In this document: positions 8,751-17,163 of the stretch, piece after piece | How the letters are laid out: the number at the start of each line of letters is the position of its first letter | How positions within the stretch are numbered: position 1 is the stretch's first letter | Assembly: GCA_009676745.1 (NCBI GenBank) | Contig: CP046062.1 | Span: forward strand, 1,535,501-1,599,500 | Reading direction: 5' to 3' | Length of the DNA stretch: 64,000 nt | Source of the DNA: Leuconostoc mesenteroides subsp. mesenteroides | GTDB lineage: Bacteria > Bacillota > Bacilli > Lactobacillales > Lactobacillaceae | The notes under the pieces: model-generated | Databases searched by the model: none | What the model was told of the DNA's origin: nothing | What the model saw: only the letters and a program-made list of their open reading frames with translations | Program-made: the position numbers and the translations under genes

Positions 8751-9884
8751 CTATTGACCGAATGTCAATTTTATAGTCTTATTGAGAGAAGGAATAATTG
8801 CCACATGACTAAAAAAAATCCCCAATCCAAATACGCACGTTTAGATTTTAGTGAGCGTATCACGATCAAAAATATGATTGACGCGGGTAAAACCAATGCG
8901 GAAATTGCTCGAAAACTAAACCGTCCTCGAGCTACCATTACACATGAATTGCAGCGTAATGCCCGTGTCATGACTTGGCGTGGCAAAAAGAAAATATTGC
9001 GCCATACATACGAACCTGTGCAAGCGACAAGACGGGCTGAGTATTATCAATCAAAAGGACACCATTCACAGCCAAAAATTACGCCTAAAAAACGTGAAAA
9101 GATTGATTATTATCTCAAAAAGAAACATTGGTCACCAGAACAACTTGCACATGGTGTGCCACGAATTGGTGTCTGCACAAGGACAATCTATAACTGGATA
9201 CTTAACCGCAACCTGAGTGCAACCATAAATGATTTACCGCTTAAAGGCAAAAGGCGCAGGCATCTTAGGGCAAAACCAGTTAATCCAGAACATAAACGGA
9301 TGATGATTGAAACACGTTCAATACACAACCGTCCAGAAGTCATCAATAATCGCTCAACATTTGGTCATTGGGAAATTGATGGGGTGATGAGTCCGCAAGA
9401 CTCCCAGTCTTTTGTGATCACTTTTGTGGAACGTAAAACACGCTTTATGGTTGGTGTCAAAGCAAAAAGTAGGAATTCAGAAGATGTCAAAACAGCCATA
9501 GATACCTTTATGTCAAGGTTTGAGAATGTCTGTGACAGTATCACATGTGATCGTGGCTCAGAATTCACCAGTAGTTTATTTATTTACAGCATTGAAAATA
9601 CGTACGGTAAAAAGTTATATTACGCTGATCCACAATCACCAGGTCAACGTGGTACAAACGAACGCATGAATCGTGAATTAAGGCGTGTATTTCCTGCGGG
9701 CTATGACTTTACTAAAATCACGCAACGTAAGCTTCAAAACGCCATTCAGGACATCAATGAGCGTCCCAGAAATGTACTCAGGTTCAAAACACCTGAAAAA
9801 GTCTTTACTAAGCGAATCATGGCAGCTTAATCATCAATAGATGCTAAAAAATCGCTAATTGTTAAGACAGTTCAAAGTCAATAG
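8751..9884 (+). mobile_element. IS30-family insertion sequence (ends tentative)
   Basis: The element is defined by its transposase gene. Candidate ends are CTATTGAC at 8751-8758 and its inverse GTCAATAG at 9877-9884, with weaker similarity inward. No flanking target duplication of 2-3 bases was found, so the ends are provisional. Total length of about 1.1 kb fits the family. Confidence 0.55.
8805..9830 (+). CDS. IS30-family transposase
   Basis: A 341-residue DDE transposase from the ATG at 8805, chosen because GAGAGAAGGAA lies 10-20 bases before it; an in-frame TTG at 8754 has no such site. The N-terminal helix-turn-helix (about 10-45, landmark NAEIARKLNRPRATITHEL) is typical of IS30. The catalytic residues are D in HWEIDGV, D in CDRGSEF and E in GTNERMNRELR, followed by the IS30 tail NERPRNVLRFKTPEKVF. 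The frame is intact, so the enzyme is probably active. It inserts the element into the accessory DNA between the adhesin and the small genes. Confidence 0.92.
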   Translation: MTKKNPQSKYARLDFSERITIKNMIDAGKTNAEIARKLNRPRATITHELQRNARVMTWRGKKKILRHTYEPVQATRRAEYYQSKGHHSQPKITPKKREKIDYYLKKKHWSPEQLAHGVPRIGVCTRTIYNWILNRNLSATINDLPLKGKRRRHLRAKPVNPEHKRMMIETRSIHNRPEVINNRSTFGHWEIDGVMSPQDSQSFVITFVERKTRFMVGVKAKSRNSEDVKTAIDTFMSRFENVCDSITCDRGSEFTSSLFIYSIENTYGKKLYYADPQSPGQRGTNERMNRELRRVFPAGYDFTKITQRKLQNAIQDINERPRNVLRFKTPEKVFTKRIMAA

Positions 9885-10335
9885 CTTTGGGCTGCATTTT
9901 TGCGTATAATAATAACCAGATAAAGACGAATTAAGTGCTTAAATAACTTTTGAAGCAGTCTAGATTGTCAACGGAAAGTCTAAATTGAGGATCAAAAACA
10001 ACAATAAATTATTTTTGGTCAGCTTTAGAATGGCAAAACGACAAATGGCACTAAAACAGTCTCTGTAATGAGATTGTAAAGAAATCCGCTATCACAACAG
10101 CGACAACGGATTAGCGTAATTAAATTCAATTTTTTTAGTTTATTTGTTACTTTAGGGGTTGACAAATTCAATACCAATTAAAGTTAACATAATATATATT
10201 ATCAAAAGTAATTATTCAGTGGGCAGATGTCAACGTAATTTTTCTATCTGTAAAGGTTTATTAAAGTTTCTGTTACATTCTGTAATTTGTAATGAGTTTG
10301 AAATTCTTATTGAACACACTTAATCAAAACGTTTC
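9885..10335. other. Non-coding stretch after the IS element
   Basis: About 450 AT-rich bases without a supportable gene. A TATAAT at about 9905 and a TTGACA at about 10159 are seen, but neither has a convincing partner element. AATCCG/CGGATT can form a loose hairpin near 10083-10117 before a T run. Confidence 0.35.
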
Positions 10336-10503
10336 TTAACTTATATCATCAATATTAACCTTGACATCTTTATCATTATCAATAAATGCATTGATTTCTT
10401 CGGCTAACTTTTGTTCATATTGTACTCGTGTTAGCTTGTTTGACCAACTACCTTGCACAGCTAAGGATATTTTCTTATCCCCTGCTTTTTCTCTTTCACT
10501 CAT
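10336..10503 (-). CDS. Small hypothetical protein (55 residues)
   Basis: Reads MSEREKAGDKKISLA and so on to INIDDIS-like acidic end (…VNIDDIS). It is a soluble, charged protein with a VQYEQKLAEEI helix. No family recognised. Its ATG lies inside the last codons of the upstream 70-residue gene (sequence TATGAGTGA), an 8-base overlap that implies translational coupling. No separate well-placed ribosome binding site is seen, which supports coupling. Coding support is moderate: length and codon use are reasonable and the overlap is of an operon type. Confidence 0.5.
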   Translation of the reverse strand: MSEREKAGDKKISLAVQGSWSNKLTRVQYEQKLAEEINAFIDNDKDVKVNIDDIS

Positions 10504-10708
10504 AATATCGTTTAAACGTCCTTTCTAACTGATGATATTCAGTACGCATATACTCACTAGGCGCTTTATAGTTTTCTTCGGTAATAAGCCCAGAAAGTCC
10601 CGGGTTTTCTATAAAGAAAGCCATGAGTTCAATATCGGTAGATAACGGTTTCCATTCATTCAGAGATGGTTCTTTTTCAGTACGCATCTCATTTTTTATT
10701 TCAGCCAT
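10496..10708 (-). CDS. Small hypothetical protein (70 residues)
   Basis: A 70-residue soluble protein with ENPGLSGLITEENYK in the middle and a basic/aromatic C-terminus (QLERTFKRYYE). Not recognised. GGAAG lies 10 bases before the ATG. It forms a two-gene unit with the overlapping 55-residue gene. It sits about 185 bases downstream of the SIR2 gene on the same strand, so it may be transcribed with it, though AT-rich DNA with weak hairpins lies between. Such paired small genes are common in plasmid and mobile-element DNA. Confidence 0.55.
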   Translation of the reverse strand: MAEIKNEMRTEKEPSLNEWKPLSTDIELMAFFIENPGLSGLITEENYKAPSEYMRTEYHQLERTFKRYYE

Positions 10709-10892
10709 AGGCTACCAACTTCCAATATAAAAAGCACTTAAAAAATACTGAGTAAAAATTAAGTGCATATTTGCTATTCTTTGTTTTGATGAACGTACTT
10801 AACCCAGTTCGTTTGTTAACGGACTAAATTCTCATGAACTTTATCTAAAAGTGAAATATTGCCACATTTTAACAGAAAAGTTCCTGTTTGTT

Positions 10893-13800
10893 TTATATTG
10901 TTGGATATTTTGTTAACAGTCGGCTATATAGTCCCTCGTCAAGTTGCGCATGGAGAACTTCAAAAATACCGGTTCGTTCACTTTTTTGACTCTCGGTCAA
11001 AACTATGTTGATTATCTCCAAATCTAGTTTCTTAAGTGAAATTCGTTTGCTTTTTATAATTTGAGATAATAACTCAATATACAATTCTTGCAAATCTTCG
11101 TTGATCCTATCAAAATTGGCGGGAATGTAACCCAAATTGAAACTAGTATCACTGGCAGATATTATTTTCTGTAAAGATGATGATGATATTAGTTGTTTCA
11201 AATTGTTTTGTACAACATCTACTGGACTGTAAAATAGTAAAATCAGTTTTCTAAAATATTTTTCAGATTGTTCTTTGAAAAACATTTCTAACCACTGTTT
11301 TTGAAATTTAAAATCATATGATGCATGGAAAATCAATTCAAATATATTTGTACCGTTTAGTTTATCCCAGTCAAAAGAAACTTCTATCAAAGGATCAATT
11401 TGCTCCAAAGCAATCACAGCTACATTTTGTTCAATCCAAGTATCATGTACACTAGAATTCAGGATTGATATTACAACTTCTTTAAAAACAACTGTCATAT
11501 CTATGTTCATTTTATATCGTGAAGAAAATCCCTTAAAGGCAAAAATATTTTTTAATTGCTCATCAGGGAAGTATTCATAGTGACGTCCATACATGAAACT
11601 TTTAACGTTTGCAAAAGAAATATCATTAATTTTATCAATAATATCTGAATCTAAAGTATTTATTTTTTTTTCGATTGAAGCAAAAAGATTTAGAAACTTA
11701 CCAATTGGTGACTGAAAAAATTCTTCGTATGTAAAGTCATCATGAGAAGGCACAACATCTGGGAATTTCTTGACATCGATATTCAACAAAAAATTGCTTG
11801 CTTGTTCTACATAATCATCTAAATTTAATAAGTTTTCAAAAAAATCAGCGTCAAGGAAATCAAAAAAACCCATGTTTTTGTTTGCATAATGATCAAAAAT
11901 CTGTTGAATCATACTTTCACTGGAAGTCAAATTATTTTCTTTATCACCAAATAGATGCCATATATATAGCTTCTTGTATGCAGTGTAGAGTTGCGCCACG
12001 TTATTTTGCAGAAGCATGCTTACTATTTCTGCAACTTTCGTGGTTTGTTGTTGTAAAAGTTCTTTAAAAAAATCAATAGTTTCATCAACTTTTTGGAGGA
12101 ATTCATTTTGAAAAAAAATGTCGTCATTATTGTCTTCAGTAATGAGAATATCCACAATCACTGTTTCATCTAAGGTTAACAATTGTTGTTCATTAACAAG
12201 TGCATTTTCTCTTACAAAGCCCGACGACAAGTCAAAAATTCCGTCTACGTAATCTATCTTTTTAATTTCCGGATGTAGTCTCTTTATTTCTTCTTCATTA
12301 TCTTTATAGAAATCGTTAAATAGTTTCCCGTACATGGGTTCGGAGAAGTCACTAATTTGAATTATTTTAGTTACTACGTTCTCCGGTAATAAATTGTCTT
12401 TATACAATAACATAAATAATTTAATAAAGATGGGACTGGAAATTAATTTATCAGGAATACCATCTGTCCAATCAATATCCTCAAAGGTTATTGAATTCTT
12501 TAATAGTGCTTGATACAATGCACCAAAGACAGGTCGTTTCACTATCATTTCAGCGGATTCAAATTTTATCATACTTAAATTAGATTGATTATCTTCAAAA
12601 CAGTCTTCCAGCTTTTTTACAGCTTCATGCACCAAATTATATTTCAAATCACTATTATTGAAAAACAAAGTAGCATCGACATCTTCCGATATCTCGAAAA
12701 CTAACTTCCATCCTAATATGTTCGGATTTTTTGAAAAAGAAGTATATTCAATATCAGCTTTATCCCCCATCATCATTTCGAACCGATCTCTCGTCTCTTC
12801 TTCTAGAGTGAGTTTGCCAATTAGCTCATGAACATCTTCATACCTATATGACATATTATTTCCTAAAACATATTCAATAATTTTGTCTATTCCTTTGGAA
12901 TTAATGATATTAATATTTGCTAATAAAATACTCCAAACTTGAAACGGAAGTTCCTGATCTTTTTCAGAGAAAATACTGCTAGCTAATAATTGTCGCGCCC
13001 TTTGCTTGGCCAAATCAGAAGTTAAATTTAAGTCCCGTAAATATGCTTGTAAAATGTCTTTTTCTGAATGATCAATGATTTCAATAATTGTATCATCTTC
13101 TGCACTGACGTCTTTAAACAAATGCCAATTACCAAGTTCACGATTTTCGGCTTCAGGATAAGTGACCCTATTAACATCGTCAACCAATTTTTCGATAAAT
13201 CCTGCTAATTCTGAAAATTCACTACCGTACCAATAAACCTGAGTATTGTTTGTATGTGAATGGTAATCTTCAATCAAATGCCGAATTGCTTTCTTTCCAG
13301 GAACATTAGTCTTTTCAGCTGTAAGAAAAGCAATATTTTTGGTTGTCCCATCAGACAGAAGTGATAGTACCTCGTCTTCTTCCATGCTTGAACCGATAAA
13401 TATTAACAATAATTCTTTTTCTTTAATCAGCCTACGCAACCTTTCAATATCAGGGTTGTTAGAGTAATAATGTTTTTTATAGGATGACGAAGAACTTATA
13501 AAATGTTCAACCTGTCCGCTTGGTGTTCCATGTAAATGAATAACACTGTTTACTGTAATATTATCCGTTAACTCAGCTATGTCTTTTACGGGTACACTTA
13601 TAGTTTTCATGTCGTCCAGATGTTTTTCAATCTGATTATCGTAATTCGTTGTTAAATAAACTGCGTCTAACTTAGTCAACTGAGTTAACACTGGATTTTG
13701 AGATACGATTGGGACTAGTTCGTTAAAATAATAACGCTCAAATTCGACTTTTTTTGTTGCAAACGTTTCTGAATCAAATACATTTTCAAGCAATTGATAT

Positions 13801-14096
13801 AATATATCAACCTTACGCTTGTTTGAAATATGTGACTTCGCCAGTTCTCTGATTGTTTCTACATTTAACATTGATTCTGGATTGGTATTACTATCTCTGA
13901 GATGTGACTGCCAATACACCAAAAGATTGTCAATATATTCGTCCCAACTAGGATATCCCTGAATTCTAGAAATACCCGCTCCCACAAAAAAAACTAAACG
14001 TCCTTTTTTCATTGCATCAGACATGCTATTAACAATGTTTTGGTATGCATCTTCTGAATTAAAAATATCTGTCGAATCAGTTTTCAAAATATTCAA
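10893..14096 (-). CDS. Large SIR2-domain protein, probable anti-phage effector
   Basis: A 1067-residue protein. The N-terminal SIR2-like NAD-binding domain (about 25-305) shows GAGIS at 39-43, TTNYD at 149-153 (Asn151), HLHG at 187-190 (catalytic His189) and FIGSS at 233-237. The remaining about 750 residues are helical, acidic and lack a P-loop, so it is not a STAND/AVS protein. Known SIR2 defence proteins (ThsA, DSR1/DSR2, SIR2-DUF4020 types) degrade NAD+ on phage infection; by layout this resembles DSR2 and DUF4020 proteins. The marked start is TTG with no ideal ribosome site; a second TTG three codons on or Met25 are alternatives. It is AT-rich and stands alone in mobile DNA. The defence role is inference. 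Confidence 0.75.
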   Translation of the reverse strand: MNILKTDSTDIFNSEDAYQNIVNSMSDAMKKGRLVFFVGAGISRIQGYPSWDEYIDNLLVYWQSHLRDSNTNPESMLNVETIRELAKSHISNKRKVDILYQLLENVFDSETFATKKVEFERYYFNELVPIVSQNPVLTQLTKLDAVYLTTNYDNQIEKHLDDMKTISVPVKDIAELTDNITVNSVIHLHGTPSGQVEHFISSSSSYKKHYYSNNPDIERLRRLIKEKELLLIFIGSSMEEDEVLSLLSDGTTKNIAFLTAEKTNVPGKKAIRHLIEDYHSHTNNTQVYWYGSEFSELAGFIEKLVDDVNRVTYPEAENRELGNWHLFKDVSAEDDTIIEIIDHSEKDILQAYLRDLNLTSDLAKQRARQLLASSIFSEKDQELPFQVWSILLANINIINSKGIDKIIEYVLGNNMSYRYEDVHELIGKLTLEEETRDRFEMMMGDKADIEYTSFSKNPNILGWKLVFEISEDVDATLFFNNSDLKYNLVHEAVKKLEDCFEDNQSNLSMIKFESAEMIVKRPVFGALYQALLKNSITFEDIDWTDGIPDKLISSPIFIKLFMLLYKDNLLPENVVTKIIQISDFSEPMYGKLFNDFYKDNEEEIKRLHPEIKKIDYVDGIFDLSSGFVRENALVNEQQLLTLDETVIVDILITEDNNDDIFFQNEFLQKVDETIDFFKELLQQQTTKVAEIVSMLLQNNVAQLYTAYKKLYIWHLFGDKENNLTSSESMIQQIFDHYANKNMGFFDFLDADFFENLLNLDDYVEQASNFLLNIDVKKFPDVVPSHDDFTYEEFFQSPIGKFLNLFASIEKKINTLDSDIIDKINDISFANVKSFMYGRHYEYFPDEQLKNIFAFKGFSSRYKMNIDMTVVFKEVVISILNSSVHDTWIEQNVAVIALEQIDPLIEVSFDWDKLNGTNIFELIFHASYDFKFQKQWLEMFFKEQSEKYFRKLILLFYSPVDVVQNNLKQLISSSSLQKIISASDTSFNLGYIPANFDRINEDLQELYIELLSQIIKSKRISLKKLDLEIINIVLTESQKSERTGIFEVLHAQLDEGLYSRLLTKYPTI

Positions 14097-14103
14097 ATTC
14101 CAT

Positions 14104-14412
14104 TTCTTTTTTTATAAACTAATTATAGTACATTTATTTTTCAGAATTCATATTTCTTTGTAGAAACTAATTTATGCGTTAGTGTTTTAATTCTGTCATC
14201 AAACAGTTTCGCTCAACTATGCTAATTTTGAAAATGCTAAAAAGTCAATCCCGATGCGGTGCATTTTCACGACACTCTTAGGCTCTGCCCTTTTACGAAA
14301 TGTAATCTAGCACCTTACATCTCTCGACATGTCGTTTTTTGATATTGGAGCAGCAATTGTGACCAATTCAAATGTTCTAGATGTTTATCTCTTACTGGTT
14401 ACAATCTCCGGA
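14104..14412. other. Intergenic stretch upstream of the SIR2 gene
   Basis: No supportable gene. A TATAAT near 14123-14128 on the minus strand is a possible -10 for the SIR2 gene, but the -35 is poor. A short minus-strand frame near 14215-14300 (RKRAEPK… then stop) reads like the tail of a decayed transposase, too short to assign. Confidence 0.3.
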
Positions 14413-14441
14413 TTGAACACATTGCTAAATTAGCGTATACT
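14413..14441 (+). promoter_or_regulatory. Sigma-A type promoter for a candidate small RNA
   Basis: TTGAAC (14413-14418), 17-base spacer, TATACT (14436-14441). Transcription would start near 14448. No gene follows on this strand before the terminator at 14536-14582. Confidence 0.6.
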
Positions 14442-14447
14442 ACAAGT

Positions 14448-14582
14448 TACAGAAACTTTGTAATATGACTATTTAATATCCGCGGTAGGGAATTAAGACT
14501 GTGTCAATCAATATAAAGTTTTCAATGTACAAGAGCCAATTTCAAATTCATCTGCAGATGTTTGTGAAGTTGGTTTTTTTTT
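14448..14582 (+). ncRNA. Candidate free-standing small RNA of about 135 nt
   Basis: Bounded by the promoter at 14413-14441 and a strong intrinsic terminator. The terminator stem is CCAATTTCA (14536-14544) with TGAAGTTGG (14565-14573), an inner perfect palindrome CATCTGCAGATG (14549-14560) and nine T. A TTACA/TGTAA hairpin lies at the 5' end. No ribosome site or frame of note. It could be an antisense or regulatory RNA of the defence/mobile region, or just a terminator with a chance promoter. Confidence 0.45.
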
Positions 14583-14766
14583 GCATTTTTCTTATCTTAA
14601 TATTTTCTTAACATTCAAAAGCAATATGATTTAAAAAAAGCACTTCGATTGTTACAAACGTGTTTCAACGTCTGCACCAATCTCTATGCTTTTAAGTTTA
14701 CGCTCTTCGCCTATTATTCATTTCATTTTTTGACTTTTAACCGATTTTTTATTTTCACAGCAGTAA

Positions 14767-15111
14767 CTACCACTTATCACATAACAATATTTCAATAGCT
14801 AAAACACCATAATACTTCTCTTGTTCAGGAGTATATATTTTATAAGTGTCATTAACCATTTTTTGGATATCATCCGTTGGATTACTACCAACTATTGCAC
14901 CGTGAAATCGCTCATACAGATCTGAAAACGTAGTGAATTTGTATAATTGTGTTACACTAACCGTAATTTGATTATCATTCTCTAAATCAGTAAATAAAAT
15001 TTTATGCCCAATTTTTAAACGTGATCGCTTCTCATCATAGAGTCTTATTTCAATTGTTTTTGTACCTTGCTGTACTAAAACAAATTGATCATGATTTAAT
15101 CCCATTAACAT
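14767..15111 (-). CDS. ASCH-domain (PUA-like) protein
   Basis: A 114-residue protein from the ATG at 15111. GGAG lies 9 bases before this codon; the ATGs at 15117 and 15126 have no usable site. The ASCH pattern is visible: an N-terminal strand with a basic TIEIRLYDEKR segment, then IGHKILFTDLEN, and a C-terminal YYGVLAIEI strand. ASCH domains share a fold with PUA domains and are thought to bind RNA or modified nucleotides. The gene stands alone between the mobile region and the core chromosome, with a terminator downstream of the SDR gene on its far side. Target unknown. Confidence 0.75.
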   Translation of the reverse strand: MLMGLNHDQFVLVQQGTKTIEIRLYDEKRSRLKIGHKILFTDLENDNQITVSVTQLYKFTTFSDLYERFHGAIVGSNPTDDIQKMVNDTYKIYTPEQEKYYGVLAIEILLCDKW

Positions 15112-15238
15112 AATCATTTTCTCCATACTAAAGATTTATTATAAGACACAAAGACTGCTATGTCGACATGTTTTAATATATGACCGATTCTCATATATAA
15201 ACAGTAACATACTTTTACAAGCTTTTTATTATGATATC

Positions 15239-15274
15239 AAAAACCGAAACCAATAAAATTTGGTTTCGGTTTTT
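15239..15274. terminator. Bidirectional intrinsic terminator
   Basis: AAAAACCGAAACCAA (15239-15253) and TTGGTTTCGGTTTTT (15260-15274) pair perfectly with a TAAAAT loop. It ends the SDR transcript on the minus strand and shields the core operon from the accessory side. Confidence 0.9.
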
Positions 15275-15306
15275 CAAAATAACCAAAGACTTATAAAAAT
15301 AACGAA

Positions 15307-16068
15307 TTATACGTAATTAATTCCACCATCAACTAAAATAGACTGACCGGTGATATAATTTGATTTTTCATCAGCCAAAAATGACACTAGGTTGGCAACA
15401 TCAGCTGGTTCTTCACCACGACCCAATGCAATACCATCAATGTATTCTTGCTTTGTCTCCCCTAATGGGCGGTCGTAAATTTTAGCCATTGCAGCATCAA
15501 TTTGATCCCACATCGGTGTCAAGACGATACCAGGACAATAAGCATTTACAGTAATTTTATCCTTTGCTAACTCTTTAGCTGCAGCTTGTGTAATACCACG
15601 TACCGCAAACTTGGTGGCCGAATAAATACCTAACAACTCAACAGCTTGGTGACCGGCAATAGAACAAGCATTTATAATCTTTCCACCCCTGCCTTGTTTC
15701 TTAAATTGCTTAGCAGCAGCTTGAATACCATATATTGTTCCATTGACATTGATATTAAAAATCTTAGTAATTTCATCAGGTTTAGCATCTACAATGGCGG
15801 CAATCTGTGCAATGCCTGCATTGTTAACAAAAACATCTAGTTGACCGAAATCATTCACAACGTCATCTACTAACTTGAACATGTCCTCATGACTTGATAT
15901 ATCAACATAGTAACCCTTTGAGTCATTACCAACTTCTTTGGCAACTTTCACCGCATTATCTTTGTTTAAATCAGCAACTGCAACAGTGAATCCATCTGAA
16001 GCGAGTTGCTTAACAATACCCTCGCCAATTCCTTGTCCACCACCAGTAACCACTGCAACTTTAACCAT
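15307..16068 (-). CDS. butA: Short-chain dehydrogenase, acetoin (diacetyl) reductase type
   Basis: A 253-residue classical SDR. NAD(P) motif TGGGQGIG at 8-15, NNAG in the fourth strand, catalytic Ser in ACSIAGHQ and YSATK. The sequence ([49 protein letters not shown]) matches the acetoin reductase/meso-2,3-butanediol dehydrogenase group. That group reduces diacetyl to acetoin and acetoin to butanediol with NADH, a redox outlet in heterofermentative lactic acid bacteria. AAAGGAGG lies 9 bases before the ATG. Single gene with its own promoter (16099-16127) and terminator. Substrate is inferred from family similarity. Confidence 0.85.
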   Translation of the reverse strand: MVKVAVVTGGGQGIGEGIVKQLASDGFTVAVADLNKDNAVKVAKEVGNDSKGYYVDISSHEDMFKLVDDVVNDFGQLDVFVNNAGIAQIAAIVDAKPDEITKIFNINVNGTIYGIQAAAKQFKKQGRGGKIINACSIAGHQAVELLGIYSATKFAVRGITQAAAKELAKDKITVNAYCPGIVLTPMWDQIDAAMAKIYDRPLGETKQEYIDGIALGRGEEPADVANLVSFLADEKSNYITGQSILVDGGINYV

Positions 16069-16098
16069 GTGAATTTCCTCCTTTTTAATTACAACTAC

Positions 16099-16127
16099 AT
16101 TATAAACTTGTAAGCCTTTACATTCAA
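16099..16127 (-). promoter_or_regulatory. Promoter of the SDR gene
   Basis: On the minus strand TTGAAT, 17-base spacer, TATAAT, about 30 bases upstream of the start codon. Confidence 0.7.
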
Positions 16128-16199
16128 GTTTTCAAATATATTTGTGAATATTACAACATTTATTTCGTAAACAGAAAAAATAATTGCCTAATAAATTAA

Positions 16200-16256
16200 A
16201 GAAAATAAAAAACGCTACCTCCGGAGAGATAGCGGGTAGGTAGATAGATACTACCC
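16200..16256 (-). terminator. Terminator of the aro operon
   Basis: On the minus strand a CGCTATCTC/GAGGTAGCG hairpin (16213-16234) is followed by TTTTTTATTTT. A second hairpin, GGGTAG/CTACCC (16234-16256), precedes it. It lies directly after aroD. Confidence 0.85.
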
Positions 16257-16281
16257 AGTTGGTCTTAATTAGTATAGCACT

Positions 16282-17163
16282 TTATTGCCATGATTGCAAT
16301 AATTCATTAATTGTTAATTGGCCCGGAGCGCTTTGCTGTGTACCATCAAGTACTGCAAATGTCATTTCTGATCCATATTGATATCCCTCGATGCGGCTTC
16401 GTTTACCTATATCACCCATACTCATCGTAATTAGTGGTTGCGAAATATTGACATCCCCAGTTATTTTCAATAGGTAATCAACATCTTTTTCAGATTCAGG
16501 CATGACAGCCAGCTTGATAATATCCGCTGAAGTATCAGCCATATCGGTAATCAAAGCTGATAAATTTTTAGGAGTAGATTCAAAATCATGGTATGACAAT
16601 AATACGGGAACATTAGCTTTATGGGCCGCATCCATAATGCTTTGTCGTAGCGGCTCATCTAATGTATATTCAACATCAACAGCTGCAAACGGAAATCCCG
16701 AGTGTAATGCAGTAATAATAAAAGTGGCATACTCAGTGGGACTCATTTCACCATGACCACCCTGTGCAACCGTACGGTACGTTAACAGTACCGGAAAACC
16801 ACCAATACTATTAAACACCGTACCAGTTAATTCTTTAATAATTTGAACATTTATTTGTGGCCAATTTGTCATGAATTCTTGCTTGGCATTATCGATTTCT
16901 GATAACATTTTCGCTTCTGTCATAGCAGAAACGTTTTTTTGTGCCAATTCACTTTGTGCCCCAGCCTTGACTTGTTGCCACATAACCGCTTGACTAAAGT
17001 CATCAGCTATGTAATCTGCACGCCACTCGACAATGTCTGGATTTTGTTGTTGTAGTTTTTGTGCGAACGGACTAATTTTATCTGTGGGCCCTAAAGTTAA
17101 GGGGACTGCTATGATTGGCTTATCTGTGCTGCTGGGTATGTTTAATAGTTCTCTTAATGTCAT
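16282..17163 (-). CDS. aroD: 3-dehydroquinate dehydratase, type I, with an internal insertion
   Basis: A 293-residue enzyme from the ATG at 17163, whose ATGA overlaps the upstream stop; a TTG seven codons earlier is possible. It converts 3-dehydroquinate to 3-dehydroshikimate through a Schiff base. Landmarks: EWRAD 46-50, TYRT 128-131, YHDF 191-194 (catalytic His192), Lys217 in IIKLAVMP (Schiff-base Lys) and MGDIGKRSR 249-257. Type I enzymes are usually near 250 residues. Here about 45 extra residues lie between EWRAD and TYRT. All catalytic residues are kept. Last gene of the aro operon. Confidence 0.9.
   Translation of the reverse strand: MTLRELLNIPSSTDKPIIAVPLTLGPTDKISPFAQKLQQQNPDIVEWRADYIADDFSQAVMWQQVKAGAQSELAQKNVSAMTEAKMLSEIDNAKQEFMTNWPQINVQIIKELTGTVFNSIGGFPVLLTYRTVAQGGHGEMSPTEYATFIITALHSGFPFAAVDVEYTLDEPLRQSIMDAAHKANVPVLLSYHDFESTPKNLSALITDMADTSADIIKLAVMPESEKDVDYLLKITGDVNISQPLITMSMGDIGKRSRIEGYQYGSEMTFAVLDGTQQSAPGQLTINELLQSWQ

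Noticed and set aside
8751..9884. Exact ends and target duplication of the IS30 element.
   Set aside because: Only 8 bases match at the ends, with no flanking direct repeat. The transposase is certain, the boundaries are not.
14215..14300. A minus-strand frame reading RKRAEPKSVVK as a transposase relic.
   Set aside because: Too short, with stops on both sides. It may be a remnant but there is not enough to name a family.
14329..14433. A 34-residue hydrophobic frame (MSFFDIGAAIVTN…) that looks like a type I toxin peptide.
   Set aside because: No ribosome binding site before the ATG, no basic tail as in Fst/Ldr toxins, and it overlaps the small-RNA promoter. Coding cannot be supported.
10263..14459. 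An 11-base inverted repeat (AAAGTTTCTGT and ACAGAAACTTT) flanking the SIR2 region, as if marking cassette ends.
   Set aside because: In AT-rich DNA over 4 kb an 11-base inverse match is expected by chance; no duplication or recombinase gene supports it.
16142..16158. A TTGTGAATATTACAACA sequence upstream of the SDR promoter resembling a Rex operator.
   Set aside because: The two halves are not properly inverted and spacing is short for Rex (TTGTGA-6-TCACAA). Regulation by redox is plausible but this site does not show it.
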